Counted from the first letter of the stretch, positions 10,670 to 23,554 are shown. The stretch is 64,000 nt of DNA from Epiperipatus broadwayi (GCA_028023455.1 JAQFVV010006475.1:618001-682000), one strand, 5' to 3'. Translations and numbers: made by a program. Notes: generated from the sequence alone by a model not told the origin.

Positions 10670-13600
10670 TATCTGCTCATCGACGACAACCCAAGAAAGT
10701 AAAGGAGGGAAATTTAAAAAGTTAGACAAAATATTTTTTTATGTTAAAGTTTAGGTCAGCTTTCCCTTCATAGTGACTTGACATTTGATCATCATCACTG
10801 ATATGGAATGAGGTACTATTTTTGATGCTATACTATATTAAGCACATACACTATTACAGGACAGAGTTTGTTATTTTTTTATTGTTAACAATTGTTTATC
10901 TTTATTTTTTGGTATAAATGACTAATTCTCCTGTGCGGATGCTCTTTCCTATCAATGTTTGGGAATTGTATATAGAGGGAGGTTCCCAAAGAAGATTGAA
11001 CATCAATAAATGGAATTGGATGATGAGGCTATTATGTATATACTTGTATATTGTGGTCAATTTAATAAAAGATTGTTTTTTATTTTGAAAACGTAATTGC
11101 TGATATGGTAGAAATACATTCTTGACATGCATAATTATATTTTACCATGTTTAAAAGTTATGAATTTTTGTTTTGTTGTTAAATAAACATTAACTTGATT
11201 TTTATTAAAATGGTCTAGTTTATCAAAATCATTTATACATTCATTCATCACCTTATAACTGGATATATATATATTGTGCCATTTCAATTTAGCCACTAGC
11301 TAAATTTGTAATAATGTGCATGAAAGAAAATATGGAGCAAAAATCATCATCACATTTTTATATAGTAAAGGAAACTGTAGGGCACCCAAGTTTAAACCCT
11401 ACAAAATCAAGTTCTAAAAACCTAAGACAGAAAGAGAGGGAGAAACAGTTGTTCTTTATTTGTTTGTGTGTTGATAAAAACTCACAAAGAGTAGTACATA
11501 AATTTAATCATTCAATAGTTAATTTTTCTTTGTTAAAAAGTAAGGTTATAACACATATATAGGCAGTGTGTGTAAGTGATTTAGTTGTCATTTTTATCTT
11601 TGAAATAATAACTTTCTTCAAAATTAGTCTACACTTTAAGTTAGATTCTACTATTTATTCTACGCTTCTATTTTTTTTCTATAGTTGTAATTTGGGTTTA
11701 AAAGTTGTAAGAATTTAATTTTAAATATTAAAACTATAAATTTCTAAAAAAGCATTCAGATTATTTTAATAGGCCAGTTTTATAAATGATTTGAATAATA
11801 GTGTGTATGGATATATTACATAAATAGATCTACAAATACATGTTGAGAGAAAAAAAGAGTTAAAACTTAAATTATTTGCTTCACAATTTTGTGTTAAGGG
11901 AAAAAGATTACTTAAGCTTGGTGAGAACTCTAATTTTAAAGTTGTCTCATACGAGATGAAAGAAAGAAGCTCAGATTTTCAGGGGTAAACATTTACGATG
12001 ATAGTGTGAATTTTCATATTTTTCTTTAACAAGCAGCTGGAAAAAATCACACTGTCACGCTAATTAAACTAGTTCACTGAAAAATAAGATATAAAACCAA
12101 TCTGAAAAATCAGAAGAGATTTTAAATATTGAAACTAGGAAAATACAAGCATTTTAATTTTGCCAGATATCAATTTGAAATCATTTTTTTTATATAAATT
12201 TTTTTTGAAGATTGAAAATATAAGGATGGCGGGTTAAAAATCTATATATGTCTCATCTGTTCACCAGACTATCAGCCAGCACATCATATAAAGAAGAAAA
12301 AAATGTCTTGTCTGAGTTAAAAATATTCTATACCTTATGATTGATTTGGGAGAAGTAATATTTAACATGGCTGACTGCTCATCTATATTTTAAGTAAAAG
12401 AAAACATTCACCTGCATTTGAAAACTGAAGGAAAATAATTAATCTACTGATAAGTATTAAATCAGCTAGTTCAGTTATTCCAGTGACTGAATTTAAACCC
12501 AAGAAAAATTATAAATGGAAAAACTGACATACTCCATCTATTATAAGAATTAGGCTTAACAGGAATGAAAGAAACAGTTCCAGTGCCAAATGGTTTCTGC
12601 TGAAGCAAATAACGTCATCATCATCATCACCATTAAATAATTGTAAGCCTCAGGAAAAGAAACTGTTCCAGTGAACTGTGGAAATTGTTTGCTGCAAAAG
12701 TATAGATATTTAACAAGCTAAGTTTGAACTCTTGGAAGCCTCTACAAAATAAAAGGGACTGGTAATATGAATTTTTGTTGTATATTTTTTTATGATATCA
12801 GAGACTATTGGTAAAATTCTAGCAATAAAGTTTATATTTTTTTTATCTCAGAACTTTAAAACAACCAAAATCGATTTAAACCAAGAATTTCTTAGTAATA
12901 ATAACCATAAGCTTCATTAATGATTTTATGTATGCTAAAATTATTATACCTGTACATTGATGAATTTTGTTTTCTAAAAAGGATATGATTGTCTATTGAT
13001 CTAAAGTTATGAGATGTTATTAATATGTAAAAAAAAAAAAATTTATTATTTTGTTTTTAAATAATATTTTGGTTATTATGGGGATAAACACACACATACA
13101 TGGTAGTATAACCATACTTGCCACATGTATATAATTACATGTGAATGTGAGAATAATAGAAATATATAGCATTGAGGATATTAGATTTTTTTTTTAGTTA
13201 ATGAGTATCAATCTCGATAGCATAGAGGGGGAGAAAATTAATTTAAAAACTTGTTTTTGGAAATCTTGCTTTTTTCAATTCTGCTAACTTTTTTTCTTCT
13301 CCTTAATCATTCTACTTTACATGTTGGATTATAAAAATATGTGTGCAAAAAGAGTGTTTATTTTTTTATATGAAATCTTTTCTTGTGGATTGAAAATTTT
13401 ATCAAATTTGTTATCCAATTTGGTATATATTATATCTTTAATGGGAAAGGGGGAAGAACTTAAAATTAATATTATGATTTCAAATAGTCAATTATTATTA
13501 TTATTATTATTCGTATAAATTTTCATGTCTATCTAGAAATTTTCATGTATATGTTAGAAATGCAATAATAAATGTTAATTTGTTTTATTAAATGAGGTGT

Positions 13601-15131
13601 ATATATTTTATTAAGGGTATTCTTTATTAGTTGTGATCATTCTTCATCAATGGTGAATATTAATTGTTTAAGATCTAATTAGATATACTAAGATTAATCA
13701 ATAGTTATGAATTTCTTTAGAACTAAATTTTAGGTTAGCCTTGGTTCTAAAGCTGTGGTTGAAACCATTATCATTATCATCATCATCATGTTTTAATTAA
13801 TGAGCTAGATAAATGTTTAAAGGCCATAAATAAATAAGTGATTTTATGGTATTTAGTTGACATTTGTGAATCATAATAACCACCATTCCATCATCTACAT
13901 CATGCAAGGATGAGTGAATTGCCATTGAAAATTATGAGCTAGTAAAAAAACTTATAAAGATATTGAAACACATTTATTATATTAGGATATATGAGATTAT
14001 TTCTGTCTGATGAATTTTATATACCACTTTGGTTTAAGGATATTTTGTGTTTACCTAATTGTTAGTGCATACAATGAAATGGGTCTAAAAGCAAAATCCT
14101 CCATTTTTGTTAGAAATAAAGTACCAAAAGGGGTTCAAACCTGGTACATGTGAAAAGGTTATAAAATATAACTGTCTAGGTTAAGATAGCCTAGTGGTGC
14201 CCTGTTAGACCATATTCACTTGTTATTCACTTCAATATGCACTTGATGTCAAACCAAGAGATAGAAGAGTGGGTAGGGTTTACTATTGGATTTATTGAGA
14301 AAAGATTTTTACTGGATTAACAATACTCATCCACTTGATGTGGAGTTATGAGTTTTAATGTCTTAATAGTTTATTCTTAATAGTTTGAGTTACCCGGTGT
14401 TTCTACTTATTTATTGAGGATACAATGGCTGCCTAACTAGGGTTTGAAATAGGCCAAATACCAGATAACTGAAATGACTAGTCTCCAAGCATTATTATTG
14501 CCTGAACATTATTGTTTTTAATTTTTGATATTATGATATATTTAAAAATCTTAAGTAGAAATTGATGCATTTAAGCCATCAATAATTCGATTGATAATTA
14601 ATCTTTAATTAATATTTTGACCATTAATAAATTTCAATGACTATTATAGTGAAAACTTAATAGTCTCCCAAATATGTTTGAGATAAGTATTTTGATCTTA
14701 TATTTTGAACTACAATGCCATTATCTCAGTAATTTTATTTACAGTGGTTTTAAGGACTATCATCATTCTGCTTCGTTTATGTAAGTTACAATTTATACAT
14801 ACATACACATTTTATTCTTATGTAATAATACAGTAATATGTTTCGATGGATCTTAGAATCAGTTGGAACCTGTATAGAGGTGAGGTAGTTACTATCTGGA
14901 GTAAATTTACCCCTGATGAAAGCCAAAGGCAAATTTCTCCCTGAGTTTGAATACTGAGGCATAATGGAATCCAAAAGAGGAGTGAGGTATGAATCAACTA
15001 GCCCAAATTGTATCTAAATTTTGTGTAAACTTAGAGCTAGCCCATTGGAGGTAGATACGATCACAGGTTAGTTACTTCATCGCATCATTCACAGCACCCT
15101 ACCTGAAGACCCTAGGTCTGACTGTAATGAG
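10670..15131. other. long AT-rich stretch without a recognised gene
   Basis: Short frames exist (for example 11314-11562 and 13321-13518, plus) but none resembles a known protein. Short TCA/ATC triplet runs occur near 12612-12640 and 13765-13790. A GGGGTTCAAACC motif near 14133 resembles a tRNA B box but has no partner A box at a proper distance. The sequence just before 15132 should hold the 5' LTR and primer site of G3; I could not delimit them. Confidence 0.4.
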
Positions 15132-15490
15132 ATGTGTTCTCCCTTTTCTGGTGGAAAACCCAGATTGTTACATTATAAATTAGAATTGTTGAATAATAGA
15201 CTTGCATCTGTGGATAGTAGATTTGAATGTAACCAACAAACTATGGATTTAATGAGTAACAAAATAGAAGAGAATTGTAAAACAATAGAACTTTTCAAAA
15301 AAGAAATAGAAAGTAAGTTTGATTGTCTTAATTCAGAATTTAATAAGAATAAGGAGGCAGTAGAATCTTTGAGAACAGAAGTTAATCAAGCAGATAGTAG
15401 AAACTAAGAAATTTTAAATCAGAAATTGCAAGAGTTTACAGATAATACAATGAGAGAATTTCAGAATAAGGTTGAGGAGGCTGTTAGTTA
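15132..15490 (+). pseudogene. gag: G3 gag, N-terminal coiled-coil fragment
   Basis: A 91-residue frame from the Met codon at 15132 is Glu/Lys/Asn-rich with a heptad-like spacing (LNNRLASVDSRF, IELFKKEIESKF), followed after one stop by about 25 further codons in the same style. It looks like the coiled-coil front of a Gypsy-type gag, as in G1. A second coiled-coil stretch follows at 17199, so sequence at about 15490-17160 may be an insertion. An independent host fragment cannot be excluded, since coiled coils are not family-specific. Confidence 0.4.
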
Positions 15491-15710
15491 GTCAGTGTCA
15501 ACTTAATAATGAAAATATAATATACTGATTCACAGTCCATCTGTTCGTTTACATAATATTATGGTAAAAAAAATTTGTTTCCAAACATTTTAAATTTTTT
15601 TGTAGTTGTTGGCCCGTCTGTTTGATTTACAGAATATTACGGTAAACCACCAAAGTTTTTTTTTTTTATTCCACCAAAGTTTTAATTTTATTTTTTAATA
15701 AATAAATACT

Positions 15711-16245
15711 TTGTTTTTAGATGGTCTAGGGGTGTTGGTTTTTCTTTCACCCGGTTTTTTTTTTTGGTTCATTTTTTTAAGAAACAAACACTTTGTTTTT
15801 AGATTGTGTTAGAGGGTTGTTGGTTTGCTTTTAAATTATCGATTAACACTCTGTCATTTTGTTTACACAAGAATACGGTAACATATACTGTTGTTTTTAG
15901 ATGGTGGAGGGGGTTGGTTGTTTACTTTTAACTCATCTTTTTTTTAGTTGATGTTTTGATTTGTTGAAAGACTTCAATAATTCAGTACTTTTGAATAAAC
16001 GAACACTTGAGTTTTTTAGAGGGTGGAGGGGTTGGTTGTTTTGATTTTGAAGTGTCATCTTTTTTTTTTAATTTATTACGAGGCTCTTCTATTTTTTTGT
16101 TTCAAATCTTTATGCTACAGAAAGCTATATTATATGATAGTGAAAAGTTCTTCCTTAATTTTTGGGCCTTTAATCTTAAAAAAGACATAAACAGTTCATT
16201 TTTAAAGAACACTTTTTTTTAAGCCGGGGAGATAGGTTTGTTTTG
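15711..16245. repeat. degenerate minisatellite, about 90-120 bp spacing
   Basis: A GT-rich phrase like TTTTTAGATGGTGGAGGGG followed by TTGGTTGTTT and then TTTTA recurs near 15716, 15791, 15891, 16012 and 16211. Intervening sequences vary. Two related phrases (GTCTGTTTGATTTACA, TCTGTTCGTTTACA with AATATTA after) precede it at 15540-15640. No protein is encoded consistently. Confidence 0.6.
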
Positions 16246-16606
16246 ATTTTTAATTATCGACTTCTTTTTGGATTTTCTTTTTGAACATTTTATTCTGTTA
16301 CTGCACAGTTCTTTATTATTATTTTATATATATATATTTTTTGGGTGGGGCCTTTTGAATAAACTCTTAAACACTTCTCTTTTTTTGGAATAATAAAATA
16401 TTACCTACTTTAATTAACTGTTAATGAAACTTATCACTTATTACCTACCTACTTTCTAATCATGTGAACAACAAAAAACAACAGTTTCCCATAAAATAAT
16501 TTATTGAAATCAAAATAAAGAAAACTTTGGACAAAGTTGTGAACCAAAACAAGTAACAAAAAAAAACACCATTTTCAGGGGCATAAAAAAAAGCCAAAAT
16601 AATACG

Positions 16607-16686
16607 CAAATAAAATAACAGGGAAGCCTCAAAGCTGTAAGAAAGGTAATACAAATAAAATAACAGGGAAGCCTCAAAGCTGTAAG
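16607..16686. repeat. 45-bp tandem duplication
   Basis: AAATAAAATAACAGGGAAGC followed by CTCAAAGCTGTAAG occurs twice, at about 16608 and 16653, with identical bases in the shared part, so the duplication is recent. Confidence 0.85.
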
Positions 16687-16901
16687 TAACAGGATTTTGG
16701 AGCCTTCGAACCAACTTTTCTTACAGTTCTCACATGGATTGATGTGTAAATGGGCATGTGTGCGTGAAAATGGAAAAAACTGCTGAAAATAACATTTTCA
16801 ATTTGTGTGTAGCATAGGGAAGTGTGTGTGATAACATGACAATTCTTAATATGGAATACTAATTTCACTACACTTTTTAAAAAATTTCCGCCAAAATTTT
16901 T

Positions 16902-17093
16902 TTGCAGTTTCATCTCTTTCAAATATGGCCACCATCAAATCAGACCATAGTGAGAGTTCAAGAGTGCTCACTTGATGAATACTGTCACAATGCTAATGGG
17001 TGTAGTATTTCATTACTTAATCATAGAATACATTGCCTCCAGGCAGCCTGTTATGGCTCAAAAACACCTATCATACTGTCAGCCATAAGTTAA
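16902..17093 (+). CDS. unrecognised 63-codon Cys-rich frame
   Basis: The frame contains five cysteines with spacing C-x5-C-x5-C-x10-C-x4-C and two His, in the segment after residue 22. Its base composition is less AT-biased than its surroundings. No family is recognised, and there is no signal peptide or splice evidence that I can judge. It lies just before the gag sequence of G3 and could be an exon fragment, part of an inserted element or chance. Confidence 0.2.
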   Translation: MQFHLFQIWPPSNQTIVRVQECSLDEYCHNANGCSISLLNHRIHCLQAACYGSKTPIILSAIS

Positions 17094-17198
17094 GGCCGCT
17101 AAAACAGTATATTGATGTCCGTTTTGTGAAAAACAATGCCATTAGGGGGTGGAGTTCAGCATTAATTTTATTACCATCAAAAGATTTACAGTTCAAAT

Positions 17199-18090
17199 TT
17201 GATGTTGACTAGTGAGATTCTTGAAGTAAAGTCTCTTGTTAGATATATGACAGAAGATATTGAGTTTATGAAAGGTGAAATTATTCAGAATAAAATAAAT
17301 TTAAAGGATGAGAAGGAATCAGCTGAGAAGTTAAAAGGATTGGAGATACAAAAGTTAGACTTGCAGGAATATCAGTCTAAATAGGAGAAAATCTTAAACA
17401 TATATAGAAAGGTTTTAAAGAGAAGCAGAAAGACAATAGTATTTTGAAAAAAAAAAAGCTAGTGAATGTAAAGAAGTTATAGATCAGAACTTGGATAAAT
17501 TTAAATTTGAGCAGAAAATATATATGGATCAAGTTGGTCAGATAAATTTTGAAGAAAAGTTTCAATAGTTGTATAATCAGGTGGAAGAAATAAAGGTTAC
17601 TGCAAGTAAAAGGATTGAAGTAGGAAAAGAAAAAGTGTTATTTGATCTGAGAATTTTATAAACCCACATATTTGTAATTATCCTAAAAAAATTGAAAATA
17701 ATCAATGGGATGATAGTAAAGTTTTGAGAGAGGTCAAGTTAATTCTGGTGAAAGAAATACTAGATATAGATAATGGTTTGAACAATTCCATGGCTTTACA
17801 TTTTATTAAAAAAAATCTTTTAGGGGAGATTACATGGAGAAACCCTCTGAATTTTTAAACAATTTTGAAGAGTTATTTTTTTATGTCCACTTTCAAAGAA
17901 AGAAGAAAATAGCTATTTTTAGTAATCACCTCTATAGAATTGCCAAAGATTGGTGACAGTTGCTTTTTGAGAAACCCAGTATTTTTGGTAATTTCAAATT
18001 TATAATTCATGCTAGCTTCTGGGGTAGTGATAAACAAGATAGTATGTTACCAAATTTTACAAGAAAAGTATAGTAATAAAGGAAGCTATA
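17199..18090 (+). pseudogene. gag: G3 gag (coiled coil and capsid remnants)
   Basis: A coiled-coil frame of 61 residues at 17199-17384 is continued, with stops and shifts, to about 17640. The capsid-like part at about 17825-18060 reads, across frames, KPSEFLNNFEELFF, then a NHLYRIAKDW segment and a SFWGSDKQDS segment. This is the same order and spacing as the G1 capsid (AHLQSLQEL, NHLHGSAQDWWD, SFWSEERQDG). The resemblance to G1 is clear enough to place the two elements in related lineages. Several stops make it non-functional. Product role: particle protein. Confidence 0.7.
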
Positions 18091-18609
18091 CTATATTTTT
18101 TCAGTGAGAATGATTGTCTGAGAATCAGATAGTTTGAATTATAAGGTATAACTTACTGAGAAATATAGAGCAGATATTAATTACAGCAGACAGATACCCT
18201 ATTGAGGAAGTGCCAGAGATATTAAATTTTTTAGAGATCACAAAAATATCTATTGTTAGGATGAAAATGGTAGTAGATAAAGGCAGCTATCTCTTATCTA
18301 ATATTAACTTAAATCCTAGTTGGTCATATAATACAGGACCAGTGAGATGGTCTAATCATAAAAGTAGGGTAAGAAGGTCACTTTATCTGAGAGTGATTAG
18401 TCAGTTTAATAGAGCTACAATGAAGTCAGATCATGACAGTCAATCATCTACTAGTGGTATAACCCCAATTTTGAAAAAACCTATAGGTAAAGCTAAAGAC
18501 AAAGTTAATAAGTTAAACTAGGCAGGTCTTTGTATGTTCATTCCTCTTTACAAGGACCCTTTGTTGACAAAGTGGGGAACAATGTGATGTGGATGCTTAA
18601 TACTTCAGA

Positions 18610-18985
18610 CTTGAATATTGATTATATTGAACCTTTTACTAAAGGGGAATTGTCTATACTACCAGTGTCCTATCATTACTTTAATTATCAATGGCATTAC
18701 AATAGAAGCTCTAATTGACTCCAGAAGCCAAGCTTTCACATTGTCAGATTCAACTTATAATAACCTGGTAAGAATGGAGGGTAAAATACCTTTATTCAGT
18801 AAAACAGATTCAGATAACTCTAGCAAATGGAAAGAGGATCAAATTGTCTAACAAATAGGTCTGGATTACCTTCACTATAAATAATCCTGAATTTGGGCAT
18901 GTTTTTCTTCTTATGCCTGGGTTAATACATGAAGCCATAATAGGTTCTGACTTGATGATTTTTAAACAATTGTCAGATTGATTTT
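18610..18985 (+). pseudogene. pro: G3 retropepsin remnant
   Basis: The frame at 18618-18851 contains GITIEALIDSRSQAFTLSD, corresponding to the active-site region, but the canonical Asp-Thr-Gly has become Asp-Ser-Arg, so the catalytic motif is lost. The second block follows in another frame as MPGLIHEAIIGSDLM (about 18912-18958), matching the MPGLIYDVLLGSDFL block of G1. It sits between gag and RT as in Gypsy elements. Inactive by sequence. Confidence 0.75.
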
Positions 18986-19000
18986 TGTAACAAGATTGTT

Positions 19001-20074
19001 TTGGGAAAGAGAAAAGTCTTAGTTTTAATTATGGTATGCCAGAACTTTTCCAATCAATTATTATGCATCAATAATACATTAATTGATGCTGGCATAAAAG
19101 CCAAAATTGACCGTGTTTATTTAATGAATTCAAAATTAGGTGATATTTTATATCAATTAATGTTTGATTTTAAAAGTATCTTTTCAAAAGTCCTCCCTGG
19201 TATAATAGAGGGATATACTCACAGGGTTAAGTTGAAGTGTAATGATCCTTTTCAACACAAAATCTACCCAATTTTTTACCAATATCAGGATGAGGTACAT
19301 AGTCAAATTGACAAGATGCTAGAGTGGAAAATAATTAAGAACTGCCCTTCTTTTTATGTTAATCCTTTGGTATTTGTAAAGAAAAAGGATGGCACCATCA
19401 GAGTTTGTTTAGATGCTCTTATGCTTAATTCACTAACAATTCTGGATCATGACATTCCTCCACCTGTGCATGAGCTCTTAATTAAATTTTATACGATGTC
19501 AATTTTCTCCACTTTTGATTTGATAACTAGTTATTGGCAAATACCGCTGCACAAGGATGATCAGCAACACACAGCATTTCGATTTCAGGGCCAGTGTATG
19601 CCCTTTGGCCTCATCAGTAGCAGTGCTAGCTTAATCAGTGTTTGAACACGATTTCTTCAAAGCAATTAAAAGAAAAAAATCATGTGTGTGGATGATGTCA
19701 TCATTACTTCTAGTAATATGACAGAGCATCTGGTACATTTATAGATGTTTTTCTCAGAATGTTCCTCCAAGAATGTTAAAATTAATCTGGAGAAGTGTTT
19801 AATTACAGCAAAAGAAAAAAATTTTCTAGAATATTTAATAAATGAACATGGAATCCAACCCCATTCAGAAAAGATTGGAGCTATTCAATGTTTCCCCATG
19901 CCAAAGACAGTAAAACAATTAGTCTTTTTTGATCTATGTAACTATTACCATAGATTCTATAAGAACCCTGCGAAGGATACTGTATTTTTAGCTAAACTAT
20001 TAAAGAAAACTGAAAAGTGGAAATGGACCACTAATGCCAATGAAATTTTAATAAAATTAAACATAATTTCTTAA
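19001..20074 (+). pseudogene. pol: G3 reverse transcriptase
   Basis: The 214-residue frame at 19001-19645 shows standard Ty3/Gypsy RT blocks: YTHRVKLK near residues 72-79, VFVKKKDGTIRVCLDALMLN (124-143), IFSTFDLITSYWQIPL (168-183) with the first catalytic Asp at about 173, and TAFRFQGQCMPFGL. The frame then breaks. The catalytic box follows at about 19682-19710 as CVDDVIITS, with Cys in place of the usual Tyr. The thumb continues at 19745-20074 (VKINLEKCLITAKEKNFLEY, EKIGAIQCFPMPKTVKQL). The enzyme copies element RNA using a tRNA primer. At least two frameshifts or stops make it defective. Confidence 0.9.
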
Positions 20075-20079
20075 AACAT

Positions 20080-20512
20080 AATTTTAGCATATCCTGACTT
20101 GAATAAAACATTTAATGTGCAGACATAGTAGTTATTATGGTCTTGGGGTAGTTTTATATCAACTCAATGAGGATCAGGTACCTCATGCATTGTACTTTTT
20201 TAGTAGGCATTTAAGATGAGCCAAGTTAAACTACTCCATTACTGAAAAGGAGACCCCAGCTGTTGTCTGGGCTTTTCAGAAGTTGTGCCAGTTTTTGCTA
20301 GGCTCAGAGGTAATCGTGTTATTTGACCATAGGAGCTTAGAGTTCCTGAGCCAAAATTATCTTAGCAATGAAAGACTTGTGAGGTAGAGCTTGTACCTCC
20401 AGCAACTCAATTATAGAGTTCTTTATATTGAAGGGAGTAAGAATATTCCTGCTGAAATTCTTAGCCACCACCCTATCTGTTTGGTATCACAAAATCTTGA
20501 TACTCAAAACAT
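20080..20512 (+). pseudogene. pol: G3 RNase H domain remnant
   Basis: Broken frames give LAYPDLNKTFNVQT, then YSITEKETPAVVWAFQKLCQ near 20234-20293 and FDHRSLEFLSQ near 20320-20352. These match the Gypsy RNase H pattern in which an acidic Glu follows the YS-x-TE-x-E block and Asp-His leads the last block. The end of the domain, EGSKNIPAEILSHHP (20431-20475), corresponds to the usual N-x-x-AD-x-LSR motif with Asp replaced. The domain removes RNA from RNA-DNA hybrids. It stops at the insertion of LTR-E. Confidence 0.85.
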
Positions 20513-22107
20513 TGTACCGGGTCGAACCGCTGAAACCACCTACTTACACATATATATAAGTTTTGGCCGGTTTCAAACTTCTTCATAATACATTTATAAT
20601 CTTATAAAGGTTACGTGAACGAACCAGCACGTTCGAGCAAAATGGGAAATCTTATTGATAGCTTTAACTATCAACAATGGCCCATCTCGGCTGCTAGATT
20701 CAAACCCCTACTATCCAAACACTTTATTTGTTTCGGAGTAAACTCCAGGCGCCATCTATCTATTCAAAAGAATAAACGTCTTTGGTCAGTAGGCTCATAA
20801 TCCAGCGCTCTAAACCATCCCATAAACTAGCCCAGTCTAATTTTAATCAGTAATAAATTATACAAAATTGGTGGTGGAAAGAATTAATAAAAAGTTGGTA
20901 AAAGAATTGACCGACAAATAAAGTTTAAGTTTTAAAGACAATTTATTAACTAACATTAAATCATTTTAAACATTCTATAAATATAATATAATACACGCAC
21001 ATTTTAAATTAACATTTCTAGACTAGTTTAAATATTCTTGTAGATTTTAATAATAGAACACTGGTATTTATCTGATTTAACTAATAACACTGATATAATG
21101 ATTATGCACATATTAACTCATAATAATAAAGCATTAATAGCATTTGAAACTTAAACACACATATCAATAGTTCATTTTATGTATGATAAGAGTTCATATA
21201 ATTTGAATCTTGAATATTTACGAATTACAGCGGTGGCTACTACGTATAAATGATAATAAATAAATGTTTACTTAGGATTTTTGCATGTCGTTGGCTGCTT
21301 CTCATGGAGTATATCTAACCGGTTAGATTTTGACGTTTATTAAAGAGATCCTATGTTAATCCGTTGGTTTTATTCTTGAAAACAGTTAAATATTTGACGG
21401 AGGATTTCTGAGTTGTTATGCAGACATTACTTCACAGGTAGGTTTTGATGATCTTGTTGGACAAAGGGCTGAAAAAAGAGTATATTTCCATAAGATTTTC
21501 AGCACTGCATTTCTGTAAACAAGACTGACACTGCAAAACTAGACTGAAACTGCAAACTCAAACTAGACTGAATGTCTGATAAGAATCTAGCTATTTATAT
21601 CTGTGAATTGTTTTTGTTTTAATATCCTCCGGCAAATGGTGCAATAGGTGTTGTCGAAATTCCTTTAGATTAATCCTATGATAACGTGTTTTTTGATTGA
21701 TTGTTTAATTAGTAGTAGCTATTTCAAAACATGTTGTTTTCGTATCTTTAATTAGTAGCGCACCGCGTGTTTTTTTAAATATATTTTTCATTTATTTATA
21801 ATATTTAATACTGATACATTTATTTTACATTTGCACGCACATAAATAATTTTATTCTACACATCAAAACTAGTTTTAATACTTTTTCTTTTTTAATTTAA
21901 ATGAGATTTACATATTTTTTTAAAGCTTCTAAATTGTATTTCAACTAATAATAATAAACTCTTTACTTCCTTTTTATATAACCTTCAGTTTAACTTTAAG
22001 AAAACCCCCTTCCCACTTTAAATCAATGATTTTTCAACTTTTATTTCAAACTTTTACGGAAGATTTTTTTGTTTTAATAATTTTTTTACGACAAAATTAT
22101 TTTAGAT
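20513..22107 (-). mobile_element. solo LTR-E, inserted in G3 pol
   Basis: The plus-strand start TGTACCGGGTC matches the reverse complement of the LTR 3' ends of G2, LTR-B, LTR-C and LTR-D. ACAT occurs directly before (20509-20512) and after (22108-22111). The RNase H reading frame continues across the two flanks if one ACAT is removed, which supports a 4-bp target duplication. The far end (TTTAGAT) lacks the usual CA and its hairpin is weak (AATAATTTT/AAAATTATT), so this member has diverged or has a damaged edge. A minus-strand TATA box lies at 21592-21599. A tRNA-like stretch is at 20680-20825 (minus). Confidence 0.65.
20680..20825 (-). other. tRNA-like motifs inside LTR-E
   Basis: Read on the minus strand, GATGGTTTAGAGCGCTGG resembles a tRNA A-box region, and about 100 nt later GGGGTTTGAATCTAG resembles a B box. 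TGGCGCCTGGAG lies between. The spacing is too long for a real tRNA gene, so this is a tRNA-derived or convergent promoter-like region. Confidence 0.3.
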
Positions 22108-22111
22108 ACAT

Positions 22112-23330
22112 GTGCCAATTTGGCCTTGGCACAACACCATTATTAGCAATATAGATGAGGTGAGGGATGAATCTATAATTGATAATTATAATAATCTCAC
22201 TATGATTTAAAGTTAGGATCAGAAGTTAAATTTCATCATGACTATCTTAAATAATCATAATTTAAATAGTAAAAATAAACGTATTAAAAATATTTTTAAG
22301 AAATATAAAATTTATCAAAATTTACTAATGTATAAAATTAGGACTAGTCATGGTGAATCATGGAGAATTGTAGTACATGACTCCATGATTGACAAACTAT
22401 TTATGTATGTCCATTGTAGTTATGGGCATTATGGTGCTCCTAAAATTATGTATGTTCTCAAATCAATTTTTTATTGGCATTGAATGTATCATCGTGTAAT
22501 CAAGAGAACTAAAACTTGTAATGTTTGCTTAAAATTTAAGCACTGCAGCGAGTTCTATGTGGTATACTGCAGCCCATAATTTCTAATTGACCTAATGAAT
22601 TATTATCACTTAATTTTTATGGACCTCTTCCTTTAATTGGCAAAAATTTATATTAGTTACAATGTGTTTACTAAGTTGTTATCAGGTTATCCTGTACCTA
22701 AAAATAGTGATTATTATGTAATTAAATGCATGTTGGAATATCAGTTTTCATTTGTTGGAAAACCTGATATTATTTAACAGACCATGCAACTGCCTTTATA
22801 TCTAGTTGATGGAACAGTTGGATTTGATCCCAAAATGACAAGCATTGTATGCACTCCATAAGAAACCCACAGTCTCATCTCTGCCAACATGTAATGGGGA
22901 AGCTTGGTCAATTATTCAGGGTTTATGTAGCCAATGATCATAAAAAGTGGGTTCATAAACTTCCTGAGGTTTTAAAGTATATAAATAGTATGTTTAATAA
23001 TTCAATAGGTTTTACATCCATCAGATTGCACTATGGCCAACATGAGCCATTATTGATCAAAATGCCATTGCCAATCATTCGTGAAGAAATTGATAGTGAT
23101 AGACATTGACCAAACTAAAGTAAAGCTTCAGATTATGGGGGCTAAGGGAGTAAAAAAGCCCATAATAAACCACATACATTCAAAGTTGATGACTCAGTAT
23201 TGGTCTTGAACACCCCATGTTTGCAATCCACAAATTAAGTGCAAAGTGAGAGAGTGGATTAATGATTACCACATTCGAGGGAGAAAAAGGGACTTATAAC
23301 ACAAGAAGTTTAATCTCTTTCTTTTCTGAT
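22112..23330 (+). pseudogene. pol: G3 integrase
   Basis: The frame at 22238-22483 contains the zinc-binding block: a SYGHYGAPKIMYVLKSIFYW segment, with the Cys pair following at about 22515-22530 (TCNVCLKFKHC), forming the HHCC finger. The core region at 22600-22830 is broken into short frames. The frame at 22849-23109 carries HPQS-like, KWVHKLPEVLKYINSMFNNS and FTSIRLHYGQHEPLL, the usual C-terminal side of the integrase core. The enzyme inserts element cDNA. Stops and shifts are frequent, so it is inactive. The order after RNase H is normal for Ty3/Gypsy. Confidence 0.85.
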
Positions 23331-23554
23331 AAATAAAAGTTAAGAGATAATGTTAGTGATGGCATTCTGAAGTATATGTTGTAGCTTAAAGAGATGATCT
23401 GGAGTAGAATATTATCATTGTTTTCTTAAAAATGGTTTAAATATTTGTTATAATGTTTAATCAGTATATGAAATAATGAATATAAAATTGGTAAAGTTAA
23501 TAATTATATTTTGTAAATATATTTAATGATGTTTAGGAAATTAAAATTTTTTAT

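Noticed and set aside
10439-10729. 96-codon minus frame crossing the right TIR as transposase
   Set aside because: It runs out of the element across its TIR and shows no transposase motif.
14131-14150. GGGGTTCAAACCTGG as a tRNA or SINE B box
   Set aside because: No A box at proper distance and no second copy of the surrounding sequence was found.
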